Source: a virus. From it: a stretch of DNA of 23,883 nucleotides. The position numbers and the translations under genes are program-made. Positions 1-3,844 of this stretch are shown one piece after another. The stretch covers positions 1 to 23,883 of IMG/VR virus record IMGVR_UViG_3300043464_000911; one strand, 5' to 3'. Position 1 is the first letter of the stretch. Each line of letters starts with the position of its first letter. The notes under the pieces are model-generated. The model searched no databases and was not told the origin of the DNA. It saw only the letters and a program-made list of their open reading frames with translations.

Positions 1-178
1 TATCAGGGTTAATAATCCAAGTCTTGCCCTCTTGCTCATCAAAACTCCTTTGTTCATCAAGCAGCTGCTTGTATGTGTCGGGGTATAGGTGCGCTAGGCG
101 CACGAGTGCCTTGTCTCTTGCCCTTCTGTAATTGCGGTAGTGGATAGATTGTTTCCCGCTTACCTGTCTACTCTCCAT
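1..178 (-). CDS. Small basic phage protein, C-terminus cut by window edge
   Basis: Reads off the left edge; 59 residues are visible, beginning MESRQVSGKQSIHYRNYRRA. The ATG at 178-176 has a GGGAGGA ribosome site at 193-187. The first half is Arg/Lys-rich (HYRNYRRARDKALVRLAHLYP) and looks helical; the second half is acidic and ends at the edge with KTWIINPD. I recall similar RNYRRARDRALVRLA-type small proteins as common in actinobacteriophages, where they are of unknown function; that is memory, not a search. The start lies inside the last codons of the upstream membrane-peptide gene, an 11-nt overlap that suggests translational coupling. A DNA- or RNA-binding role would fit the charge but is only a guess. 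Confidence 0.75.
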   Translation of the reverse strand, partial: MESRQVSGKQSIHYRNYRRARDKALVRLAHLYPDTYKQLLDEQRSFDEQEGKTWIINPD

Positions 179-251
179 TGATCTTGTCCTCCCACACTAT
201 AAGTACATAGACTACCACCATAATTACCGCTATCCCTAACCAGTAACTCAT
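168..251 (-). CDS. 27-residue single-span membrane peptide
   Basis: A 27-codon gene with a good ribosome site (AAGGAGGGG at 268-260). The product starts MSYWLGIAVIMVVVYVLIVW and ends EDKINGE: a hydrophobic stretch from about residue 3 to 20 followed by a short charged tail, the layout of a one-pass membrane microprotein. Its ATG overlaps the stop of the 105-residue gene (ATGA) and its end overlaps the next start by 11 nt, so it sits in a translationally coupled chain. Function is unknown. Small phage membrane peptides of this kind can be holin-like, superinfection-exclusion or membrane-stress proteins, but nothing here picks one. Support is the ribosome site, the coupling and the non-random hydrophobic pattern. 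Confidence 0.65.
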   Translation of the reverse strand: MSYWLGIAVIMVVVYVLIVWEDKINGE

Positions 252-565
252 ACTTTTAGCCCCTCCTTAAACGCTTCTAGTACTATGTCTGTTATGTCTA
301 TGCTCTGACCCACCAAGTGAGCGTCCTCCTCATCACTATCCCAAGCACTTACTAAAAGCCTACACTCATCACGAAGGTTAAGGCGTAGCCATTTGATAGC
401 TTCTAAACAATCCTCCCCTCCCCATAACCCTCTCCCTTGCTTATCTACTACCTCGTACAACAAGATCAGATTATTTTTAGGGGGGTGTATGGTATAGATG
501 TTGCTTGCCTCTTTCTCTAGTTTTCTTTTCATTGCAGCAACCTGTTCTGCTATGTAGTTACTCAT
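248..565 (-). CDS. Hypothetical 105-residue early protein
   Basis: Product begins MSNYIAEQVAAMKRKLEKEA and continues through a predicted alpha/beta part (NNLILLYEVVDKQGRGLWGG, AIKWLRLNLRDECRLLVSAW) to an acidic end with SIDITDIVLEAFKEG. I chose the ATG at 565 rather than the in-frame TTG at 583 because AGGAGGAG at 580-573 is ideally spaced from 565, and this start overlaps the previous gene's stop as elsewhere in this cluster. The N-terminal 30 residues look like an amphipathic helix. I do not recognise the family. The pattern of strand, glycine turn and helix suggests a small soluble globular protein. It shares the leftward early unit with its neighbours. Confidence 0.75.
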   Translation of the reverse strand: MSNYIAEQVAAMKRKLEKEASNIYTIHPPKNNLILLYEVVDKQGRGLWGGEDCLEAIKWLRLNLRDECRLLVSAWDSDEEDAHLVGQSIDITDIVLEAFKEGLKV

Positions 566-719
566 TCTCTGTCTCCTCCTCAAACCCGAACAGTTGAGTC
601 AGGGCAGAGTTAGCCCTGCGTAGGTTAGCGATAGCTCTTGCTATCTCCTCCTGCTGGAGATCTATCTCAGCTTGGTTAAGGCATAGGTCTACCTTAGCCT
701 CTAAGTATTCTTTATTCAT
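558..719 (-). CDS. 53-residue coiled-coil mini-protein
   Basis: ATG at 719 behind GAGGAGGG (732-725). The product starts MNKEYLEAKVDLCLNQAEID, continues with LQQEEIARAIANLRRANSAL and ends acidic (FEEETENE). The middle has a heptad-like spacing of Leu, Ile and Ala typical of a short coiled coil, so self-association or partner binding is likely. It opens with the same MNKE as the next upstream gene, possibly a hint of duplication, but the remaining sequences differ. The stop overlaps the start of the 105-residue gene by 8 nt. Function unknown. Confidence 0.7.
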   Translation of the reverse strand: MNKEYLEAKVDLCLNQAEIDLQQEEIARAIANLRRANSALTQLFGFEEETENE

Positions 720-843
720 TGTGACCCTCCTCTTGTAGTTGCTTGATGTATTCCTCTACCGCTTCTGCCTTGTGGTACTCAGCGTCATAGTCAAAGTTAT
801 CCTTAGCTATCCATAACGCTTCGATTAAGATTTCCTTATTCAT
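712..843 (-). CDS. 43-residue acidic helical mini-protein
   Basis: ATG at 843 behind AGGGAGAGGG (856-847). The product begins MNKEILIEALWIAKDNFDYD and ends KQLQEEGHNE. It is acidic, has no Cys and is probably one or two helices. Its 3' end holds the ribosome site and start of the coiled-coil gene (8-nt overlap), so the two are likely translated in a coupled way. Not recognised. The case for a real gene is the strong ribosome site, the exact fit into the overlapping chain and the lack of room for any alternative reading frame. Confidence 0.65.
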   Translation of the reverse strand: MNKEILIEALWIAKDNFDYDAEYHKAEAVEEYIKQLQEEGHNE

Positions 844-1000
844 TACCCTCTCCCTCGCTTGTGGGTAGTACTCTACCCTTGAATTGACTTTCGATTACCT
901 TTACATCATCACCAGTGAGCAGCTTAGACCAGTCCCAATAGCGCGGATCTGGCCCGTCATAGGTGTCTATCTCTAGTGTTACAAGCCACTTATCTTTCAC
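836..1000 (-). CDS. 54-residue WDW-type small phage protein
   Basis: Product from the GTG at 1000: MKDKWLVTLEIDTYDGPDPR, then YWDWSKLLTGDDVKVIESQF and a polar tail. The pattern of a beta strand (WLVTLEIDTYD), then PRYWDW, then a closing strand resembles small actinobacteriophage proteins with a VTLEI...DPRxWDW signature; this is recalled, not searched, and their function is unknown. Start choice: the GTG overlaps the TGA of the zinc mini-protein (GTGA) and has GAGGT six bases upstream. An ATG at 1015 would give 59 residues and an in-frame TTG at 1027 would give 63, but both lie inside the upstream gene. Confidence 0.72.
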   Translation of the reverse strand: MKDKWLVTLEIDTYDGPDPRYWDWSKLLTGDDVKVIESQFKGRVLPTSEGEGNE

Positions 1001-1104
1001 TCGATTACCTCGCATACCTCTCCACAATTATCGCAGGTACTTGTATCTAGGTCTACATAAGTGACCGTGTTATCGCAGCACTCACTACCAACAGGTCTAC
1101 TCAT
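997..1104 (-). CDS. 35-residue Cys-rich mini-protein, possible zinc knuckle
   Basis: Product starts MSRPVGSECCDNTVTYVDLD and ends TSTCDNCGEVCEVIE. It has five cysteines: C9 C10, then C24-x2-C27 and C31. A pair of Cys at the N-terminus and a CDNCGEVC loop near the C-terminus is what a minimal four-Cys zinc ribbon looks like, so metal binding is plausible. The ATG at 1104 shares one base with the upstream stop (TAATG); a G-rich stretch (AAGGGGGG) lies upstream as a moderate ribosome site. It overlaps the next gene by GTGA. Too short to assign a partner or function; DNA, RNA or protein binding are all possible. Confidence 0.68.
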   Translation of the reverse strand: MSRPVGSECCDNTVTYVDLDTSTCDNCGEVCEVIE

Positions 1105-1328
1105 TACGCTACCCCCCTTGCACTATTAGCTATCGCCAAGATAGACACTAGTTGCTCGCCTACTACATCATCATTATCGGCATACTCACCATCTAAGTAA
1201 GCGGGTTGCCACTCTTGCTTTTCCGTATCGTAGATAGTGCCATCATCTAGGCGCACCGCTTCGGTATCTACATCCCACTCCCACCCATTTTCGTTGGTGT
1301 ACTTAATAATAAACAAGTGCTCTTTCAT
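1104..1328 (-). CDS. Hypothetical 74-residue acidic protein
   Basis: Product begins MKEHLFIIKYTNENGWEWDV and runs through a strand-turn-strand region (TIYDTEKQEWQPAYLDGEYA) into a C-terminal helix (GEQLVSILAIANSARGVA). It is strongly acidic, Trp- and Tyr-rich and probably a compact beta-beta-alpha fold. The ATG at 1328 is preferred over an in-frame GTG at 1361 because AGAGGG at 1341-1336 precedes it and it makes the TAATG overlap with the upstream gene. Family not recognised. Acidic small early phage proteins are sometimes DNA mimics, but the charge here is not extreme enough to claim that. Confidence 0.72.
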   Translation of the reverse strand: MKEHLFIIKYTNENGWEWDVDTEAVRLDDGTIYDTEKQEWQPAYLDGEYADNDDVVGEQLVSILAIANSARGVA

Positions 1329-1456
1329 TACTTTCCCTCTTTCCCGTCCATTAGATCGCATTTAACATCTGGAAACTCGTGCTCTGCCTTACATAATGAG
1401 CACAAGCCATAGCCAATAGAGTCAATAGCCTCTTGTAGTGTCTTAAATACTGTCAT
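1328..1456 (-). CDS. 42-residue Cys-pair mini-protein
   Basis: Product starts MTVFKTLQEAIDSIGYGLCS and ends DLMDGKEGK. It has C19-x2-C22 (LCSLCKAEHEFPDVKC) and a further Cys at 35. The LCxLCKxEHxFPDxKC layout suggests a small metal-binding or redox knuckle; only three Cys are present, so His26 might be the fourth ligand of a CCHC-type site. ATG at 1456 with GAGGG upstream; the stop overlaps the next start (TAATG). I have a weak memory of similar CxxCxxEHxFPD peptides in actinobacteriophages. Function unknown. Confidence 0.68.
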   Translation of the reverse strand: MTVFKTLQEAIDSIGYGLCSLCKAEHEFPDVKCDLMDGKEGK

Positions 1457-1460
1457 TTAC

Positions 1461-1628
1461 TTACCCTCTCCCATTGATGTCCACTATTTCAACCATTGCC
1501 ACCTGCTCAATAGCTAGCGTGTTATTTATAATCTGGTTTACCTTGTCCCACCCATAAGCCTCGTAACAAGGGAAAGACTCTTTCCCATCCTTGTTAGTTA
1601 CTTTTAGTGCTATCCCTGTTGGTGTCAT
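1461..1628 (-). CDS. Hypothetical 55-residue protein
   Basis: Product starts MTPTGIALKVTNKDGKESFP, continues CYEAYGWDKVNQIINNTLAI and ends EQVAMVEIVDINGRG. It looks like beta-hairpin, helix, strand, a small alpha/beta unit. ATG at 1628 with GGGAG at 1640-1636. It is the first gene after the 109-bp gap that holds two inverted repeats, so its expression may depend on those structures. Not recognised. Confidence 0.7.
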   Translation of the reverse strand: MTPTGIALKVTNKDGKESFPCYEAYGWDKVNQIINNTLAIEQVAMVEIVDINGRG

Positions 1629-1651
1629 TTACTTTCTCCCTTATTAGTGTT

Positions 1652-1666
1652 GAGGCGATCTGCCTC
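1652..1666 (-). other. Small inverted repeat in leader of the 55-residue gene
   Basis: GAGGC-GATCT-GCCTC: perfect 5-bp arms with a 5-base spacer, 24 to 38 bases upstream of the start codon at 1628. It lies just downstream (on the minus strand) of the GC-rich hairpin at 1674-1701. It has no T-run, so it is not an obvious intrinsic terminator. It could be a transcript stem or a protein site. Confidence 0.45.
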
Positions 1667-1673
1667 CCACCCT

Positions 1674-1701
1674 CTCCCCCGCTTTTGTAAACAGGGGGGA
1701 G
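1674..1701 (-). repeat. GC-rich hairpin, copy 1 of a repeated element
   Basis: On the minus strand CTCCCCC (1701-1695) pairs perfectly with GGGGGAG (1680-1674) around a 14-base loop containing TGTTTAC. It lies in one of the only two gaps longer than about 50 bp in the leftward gene block. A related hairpin at 2090-2113 shares the layout C-rich arm, TG(T/C)TTAC, then G-rich arm ending GGGGAGAGGG. No U-tract follows, so it is a poor intrinsic terminator. A regulatory RNA structure or a pause/processing site is more likely. Confidence 0.55.
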
Positions 1702-1737
1702 GATAGCAAGCCTACCGATCTATTGCGTACTATACCT

Positions 1738-1902
1738 TTATACTAATTCATAACCTAATCTGGCGCACGATTCTCTAAAGCTCGCTTTAGCATCTTGCGC
1801 CGTATAACCGTAATAAGTGGCAGACTCTAACCACTTTACGCCATTCCAATTAACTAGGGCGCTGACTACTAAAGCCCCCGCGTGGGTCTTTTCTACTGTC
1901 AT
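1738..1902 (-). CDS. 54-residue GALVVSA/YYGYT-family small phage protein
   Basis: Product starts MTVEKTHAGALVVSALVNWN, continues GVKWLESATYYGYTAQDAKA and ends SFRESCARLGYELV. The layout GALVVS...strand...YYGYT..(E/D)A...F is, from memory, a very common small-protein family of actinobacteriophages (GALVI-x...YYGYTKREA types) with no known function. Predicted fold is two beta strands and a C-terminal helix. The ATG at 1902 overlaps the upstream stop (TGATG); AGAGGCGG upstream is a moderate ribosome site. It is the last gene before the gap carrying hairpin copy 1. Confidence 0.8.
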   Translation of the reverse strand: MTVEKTHAGALVVSALVNWNGVKWLESATYYGYTAQDAKASFRESCARLGYELV

Positions 1903-2045
1903 CACGCCACCGCCTCTACATAGTAGCCGAATTGTGCATAGAGTTTGGTCAATCGCTTAACCGCTGCGGGTGTTAATTCCGCCGCTACTAGGCACTCTCT
2001 CGTTTGACTGTCTACTAACCTCACGAAAGTCTTACTCTTGCTCAT
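1902..2045 (-). CDS. Hypothetical 47-residue basic protein
   Basis: Product starts MSKSKTFVRLVDSQTRECLV, continues AAELTPAAVKRLTKLYAQFG and ends YYVEAVA. It reads as strand, turn, helix (TPAAVKRLTKLYAQFG), strand and is mildly basic. ATG at 2045 with AAGGGG about ten bases upstream; the stop overlaps the next ATG (TGATG). It follows the gap that holds hairpin copy 2. The LTPxAVKRLxxLY helix looks well formed, which supports coding, but I do not recognise the family. Confidence 0.7.
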   Translation of the reverse strand: MSKSKTFVRLVDSQTRECLVAAELTPAAVKRLTKLYAQFGYYVEAVA

Positions 2046-2072
2046 AATCTAACCCCTTTACTTAAGATCCGG

Positions 2073-2130
2073 CTAGGTACCGGCTCCCTCTCCCCTACCC
2101 GTAAGCAGGGGAGGAGAGTCACCTACCTAG
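2073..2130 (-). repeat. Nested hairpin, copy 2 of a repeated element
   Basis: Outer arms CTAGGTA/TACCTAG (2073-2079 and 2124-2130) and inner arms CTCCCCT/AGGGGAG (2090-2096 and 2107-2113) are both perfect 7-bp inverted repeats, giving a nested stem that fills nearly the whole gap between the genes at 2045 and 2137. The minus-strand loop contains TGCTTAC, matching TGTTTAC in copy 1. The structure ends about 28 bases upstream of the start codon at 2045. No U-tract follows. Confidence 0.6.
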
Positions 2131-2136
2131 TGAAAG

Positions 2137-2280
2137 TTACATACACTCCAGCATTGAGCCGAGGCAGATCCTCCCCTCCTCGGTAATCCATACATTACCG
2201 CTAATCCATACGAGGCCGGCAATTAGTAGGCCGATAGCTATGCCGGCAACAAGATTGCCCCTCTTGGATAACTCTCTCAC
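2137..2280 (-). CDS. 47-residue single-span membrane protein
   Basis: GTG start at 2280 with an ideal AGGAGG upstream, overlapping the previous stop (GTGA). The product starts MRELSKRGNLVAGIAIGLLI and continues AGLVWISGNVWITEEGRICL. A positively charged N-terminus (RELSKR) is followed by a hydrophobic Gly/Ala/Leu/Ile span at about residues 9-28 and a polar tail with two Cys (C39, C46). By the positive-inside rule the tail would face outward, where the Cys could form a disulfide. Function unknown; it may be a membrane microprotein used in host takeover. No cleavable-signal motif is clear. Confidence 0.72.
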   Translation of the reverse strand: MRELSKRGNLVAGIAIGLLIAGLVWISGNVWITEEGRICLGSMLECM

Positions 2281-2423
2281 TTGCTCGCCTCCTCTCTCCT
2301 AATTGCCTCCTCGGCCTCCTCGCGTGTTTCGGCATAGCCGAACCGGTCAATCGCCCCGTGTGAGTACTGATAGCGGTAGGACATCCACCCGCCTAAACCG
2401 GTCTCCTCGATTGTGTAGGTCAT
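2277..2423 (-). CDS. Hypothetical 48-residue protein
   Basis: Product starts MTYTIEETGLGGWMSYRYQY, continues SHGAIDRFGYAETREEAEEA and ends IRREEASK. It looks like a three-stranded beta meander followed by an acidic helix, the layout of many tiny phage proteins where the last helix follows a (F/Y)xxTxEEAxxA motif. ATG at 2423 with GGGTGGAG upstream, overlapping the previous stop (TGATG). The AGGAGG inside its last codons serves as the ribosome site of the membrane protein downstream. Confidence 0.72.
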   Translation of the reverse strand: MTYTIEETGLGGWMSYRYQYSHGAIDRFGYAETREEAEEAIRREEASK

Positions 2424-2545
2424 CACAAGCTCCACCCTGTTAGTTGCTTGCTAGTGATGCACTTAGCACAAGCTCGCACCTCTTTCTCATTTACGATAAT
2501 CGGAAAGATTACCGCCTTGCTATTGCATACTCCGCACTCACTCAT
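2423..2545 (-). CDS. 40-residue two-CxxC zinc-ribbon-like protein
   Basis: Product starts MSECGVCNSKAVIFPIIVNE, continues KEVRACAKCITSKQLTGWSL. C4-x2-C7 and C26-x2-C29 flank a two-strand middle (AVIFPIIVNEKEVRA), the classical arrangement of a minimal zinc ribbon. Structural zinc is very likely; nucleic-acid or protein binding is the usual use of such ribbons, but the partner is unknown. ATG at 2545 overlaps no codon of the upstream gene but directly follows its stop; the ribosome site GAGGAG lies inside that gene's end. Confidence 0.75.
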   Translation of the reverse strand: MSECGVCNSKAVIFPIIVNEKEVRACAKCITSKQLTGWSL

Positions 2546-2881
2546 TTACTTATTCTCCTCTCGTAGTTGCTTAGCGATTAAGTCGAAAGGGAGAGAGCCT
2601 TGCCCCTGCAATAGTTGAGCAATTAGTAGGCCGGCTATCTCGCTCACCTGCTCGGTGACTAGCTCGGTCACCTGCTCGGCTAGTGTCTCCCACTCTCCGC
2701 GCAAGGTATCCGATAGCTGAACTATGCCCTCGCTATTCTTAGTGTCATCCATTAGCTCGGTATAGGCCTCGTAGTCGTTCATCATTACGAGGAGAAAATC
2801 CTCCTTGAATTGCTCGGCGATAACTATGCGCTTTACATCCTCGCCTAGTGTGTCTGCTTGTTGTTGTGCTAGTGATGTCAT
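2546..2881 (-). CDS. Hypothetical 111-residue acidic helical protein
   Basis: Starts MTSLAQQQADTLGEDVKRIV and is predicted almost fully helical and acidic. Notable segments are the aromatic/acidic EQFKEDFLLVMMNDYEAYTE at about residues 23-42 and a long Leu/Val/Glu stretch (TLAEQVTELVTEQVSEIAGL) at about 66-85 with coiled-coil character. The ATG at 2881 has GGGAG upstream inside the preceding gene's end. I have a weak memory of related NDYEAYTELV-type proteins in actinobacteriophages, of unknown function. It is the second gene after the leftward promoter, so it should be made early and in quantity. Confidence 0.8.
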   Translation of the reverse strand: MTSLAQQQADTLGEDVKRIVIAEQFKEDFLLVMMNDYEAYTELMDDTKNSEGIVQLSDTLRGEWETLAEQVTELVTEQVSEIAGLLIAQLLQGQGSLPFDLIAKQLREENK

Positions 2882-3022
2882 TTACTTAGCTCCCTTTACT
2901 GTTAGGACACCGGCAACAGGTGCAAGCACCTCACGAGCTACATTAACCGCATCATCTAAATCGTATGCACTAACGCGGATAGTAACCTGCACTGTTATTT
3001 CGTATGTATTGAAATCACTCAT
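2882..3022 (-). CDS. First gene of leftward unit, 46-residue protein
   Basis: Product starts MSDFNTYEITVQVTIRVSAY, continues DLDDAVNVAREVLAPVAGVL and ends TVKGAK. It reads as one long beta strand (YEITVQVTIRVSA), a helix opened by DLDDA, then a short strand. The V-x-V-x-A-x-D-x-x-D-A pattern is common among small phage and bacterial proteins. ATG at 3022 sits 10 bases after AAGGAG (3036-3031). It is the promoter-proximal gene, with a stem-loop ending one base before its ribosome site. Function unknown. Confidence 0.78.
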   Translation of the reverse strand: MSDFNTYEITVQVTIRVSAYDLDDAVNVAREVLAPVAGVLTVKGAK

Positions 3023-3037
3023 TTACTTATTCTCCTT

Positions 3038-3065
3038 GTGAGCTTGTTAGGTAGGTTAGGCTCAC
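3038..3065 (-). promoter_or_regulatory. 5'-end stem-loop of leftward mRNA
   Basis: GTGAGC (minus strand, 3065-3060) pairs perfectly with GCTCAC (3043-3038) around a 16-base loop carrying CCTAAC twice. The predicted transcription start is about seven bases beyond the -10 box, near 3065, so this stem would form at the very 5' end of the transcript. It is followed after one base by AAGGAG. Such 5' stems are known to protect mRNA from decay; a role in translation control is also possible. Confidence 0.6.
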
Positions 3066-3071
3066 GGGTCA

Positions 3072-3101
3072 ATTATGGGGGACTATTCCCCATAGTGTCA
3101 A
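3072..3101 (-). promoter_or_regulatory. Leftward sigma70-type promoter (early)
   Basis: On the minus strand: perfect -35 TTGACA (3101-3096), an 18-base spacer, and -10 CATAAT (3077-3072). It is correctly placed and oriented to transcribe the leftward gene block whose first start codon is at 3022. It is the best promoter-like sequence in the window. The spacer contains a perfect inverted repeat, so the promoter is probably repressible. Confidence 0.75.
3074..3094. promoter_or_regulatory. Operator-like inverted repeat between -35 and -10
   Basis: TATGGGG (3074-3080) and CCCCATA (3088-3094) are perfect 7-bp arms separated by seven bases; centre-to-centre of the arms is 14 bp. The repeat lies between the -35 and -10 boxes and overlaps the -10 box. 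A dimeric repressor bound here would block RNA polymerase. No repressor gene is visible in the window. Confidence 0.6.
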
Positions 3102-3172
3102 GCCCTTAACCGGCACTCTTTTGGGCGTGTCGGGCTAGGCAATAGCTGAGCCGGCAGTTTCTTAGATTTGGA

Positions 3173-3188
3173 TCTTTTCCCCAAAAGA
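3173..3188. other. TCTTTT-CCCC-AAAAGA hairpin
   Basis: Perfect 6-bp arms around a CCCC loop. The core TTTCCCCAAA reappears in the hairpin at 17050-17063 before the scaffold gene. It lacks a GC-rich stem, so it is unlikely to be a terminator. Confidence 0.45.
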
Positions 3189-3221
3189 AAGAGCAACGCC
3201 ACCGGCTCGGCAAGGTTAGCC

Positions 3222-3332
3222 GGTCACTAGGTCACCGGCTTAGCCTCACCGGTTAGGAGTGGCAAGGCTATCGGGTCAGGGGTTAGAGCTATTAGGTCAG
3301 GGCTAACCGGTAGAGCTACGGCCTAGAGGTCA
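3222..3332. repeat. Cluster of five GGTCA boxes
   Basis: GGTCA begins at 3222, 3230, 3274, 3295 and 3328, all on the plus strand, within 111 bp. The last three sit in longer related contexts (GGTCAGGGGTTAGAGCTA, GGTCAGGGCTAAC, GGTCAGGCC). This may be a decayed tandem repeat or a set of protein boxes such as iterons. The base composition is GC-rich, so some chance recurrence is expected. Confidence 0.45.
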
Positions 3333-3535
3333 GGCCTTTACCTAGTGGAGCCGAGCCTCTTGCCTGCTATTACTTAGCCAACTACTAACACGAGCCACGG
3401 GCGGGGCTTGCCCGAAGGGTAGTAACCGCAAACGGCACGGCTCAACCTTGCCCCCTTTCGGCTCGGTCTGCCGTAAGGTAGGGGGGTGGGGGGTCCGCAA
3501 AAGGCCCGAAGGGCTACCCGCCCATACTGAATCTT

Positions 3536-3565
3536 TTGTTATTATATAGGGTAGACCCGTATAAA
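3536..3565 (+). promoter_or_regulatory. Candidate rightward promoter
   Basis: TTGTTA (3536-3541), 18-base spacer, TATAAA (3560-3565), followed by an A/T-rich stretch. The -35 box matches TTGACA at four of six positions and the -10 box TATAAT at five of six. It would drive the terminase and head genes with a leader of nearly 400 bases. Weaker than the leftward promoter; other AT-rich spots (3614-3621, 3671-3681) are alternatives. Confidence 0.4.
3545..3563. promoter_or_regulatory. Near-palindrome inside the candidate rightward promoter
   Basis: TATA-GGGT-AG-ACCC-g-TATA: an inverted repeat with one extra G in the right arm, lying between the -35 and -10 boxes and overlapping the -10. Its position and half-site (TATAGGG) resemble the operator in the leftward promoter (TATGGGG), hinting that one regulator could act at both promoters. 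Confidence 0.4.
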
Positions 3566-3620
3566 AAATATTTGCTAAAGTGAAAGCTGGATCTAGCCTC
3601 TGACCTGCGGTTTTATATAC

Positions 3621-3636
3621 TGTGATGAAGGTCACA
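3621..3636. promoter_or_regulatory. CRP/GlxR-type site TGTGA-N6-TCACA
   Basis: TGTGA, six bases (TGAAGG), TCACA: both half-sites match the core binding consensus of the CRP/FNR family perfectly. In actinobacteria the relevant host regulators are Crp and GlxR. It directly abuts the AT-rich TATATACT at 3614-3621. A host cAMP-type regulator acting on phage late or early genes is possible. A chance match in intergenic DNA of this length is unlikely but not excluded. Confidence 0.5.
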
Positions 3637-3668
3637 TCTGTAAAACGGGAAATGCGTTAAATTTCCTG

Positions 3669-3685
3669 CCTTATATATAGTAAGG
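3669..3685. promoter_or_regulatory. AT-rich palindrome CCTTA-N7-TAAGG
   Basis: Perfect 5-bp arms around TATATAG. The centre resembles a -10 box (TATAGT at 3676-3681) but no good -35 box lies upstream. Could be an operator or the core of a promoter read by a phage or alternative sigma factor. Confidence 0.35.
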
Positions 3686-3721
3686 GGTTTTAATAGGAAA
3701 AGCCCTGAGCAGTCAGCGGTT

Positions 3722-3737
3722 GGCCTCTTACGAGGCC
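3722..3737. other. GGCCTC-TTAC-GAGGCC hairpin
   Basis: Perfect 6-bp GC-rich stem with a four-base loop; a stable small hairpin in the leader upstream of the terminase gene. No T-run follows on either side. Confidence 0.45.
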
Positions 3738-3780
3738 CCTAGGCCGAGTTCAGTCTTACCCCTCAGTTCGCTGTAGCTCC

Positions 3781-3799
3781 TTCGGGCGCTAAGCCCGAA
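3781..3799. other. TTCGGGC-N5-GCCCGAA hairpin
   Basis: Perfect 7-bp stem with loop GCTAA. The stem is strong enough to act in transcription termination or RNA processing, but the following bases (CCGCTCCGG) are not T-rich. Confidence 0.45.
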
Positions 3800-3830
3800 C
3801 CGCTCCGGTACTTTTAGTGGGGATAGGTCT

Positions 3831-3844
3831 ATCTACTGGTAGAT
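3831..3844. promoter_or_regulatory. Palindrome ATCTAC-TG-GTAGAT
   Basis: Perfect 6-bp arms with a two-base centre, 112 bp before the terminase start. The short spacer makes it more likely a dimeric protein site than a stem-loop. Confidence 0.4.

Noticed and set aside
1674-1701. Intrinsic terminator
   Set aside because: Good GC stem but no U-tract on the transcript side; kept as a hairpin only.
1738-1902. Possible frameshift in the YYGYT-family gene
   Set aside because: Rechecking the bases around 1855-1865 shows an intact frame of 54 residues.
2805-3041. 78-codon plus-strand frame over the leftward genes
   Set aside because: Runs antisense to two supported genes and through the leader stem-loop; no ribosome site.
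3342-3635. 97-codon minus-strand frame in the control region
   Set aside because: GTG start without ribosome site, low-complexity Pro/Arg-rich product, overlaps many palindromes and repeats; more likely noncoding.
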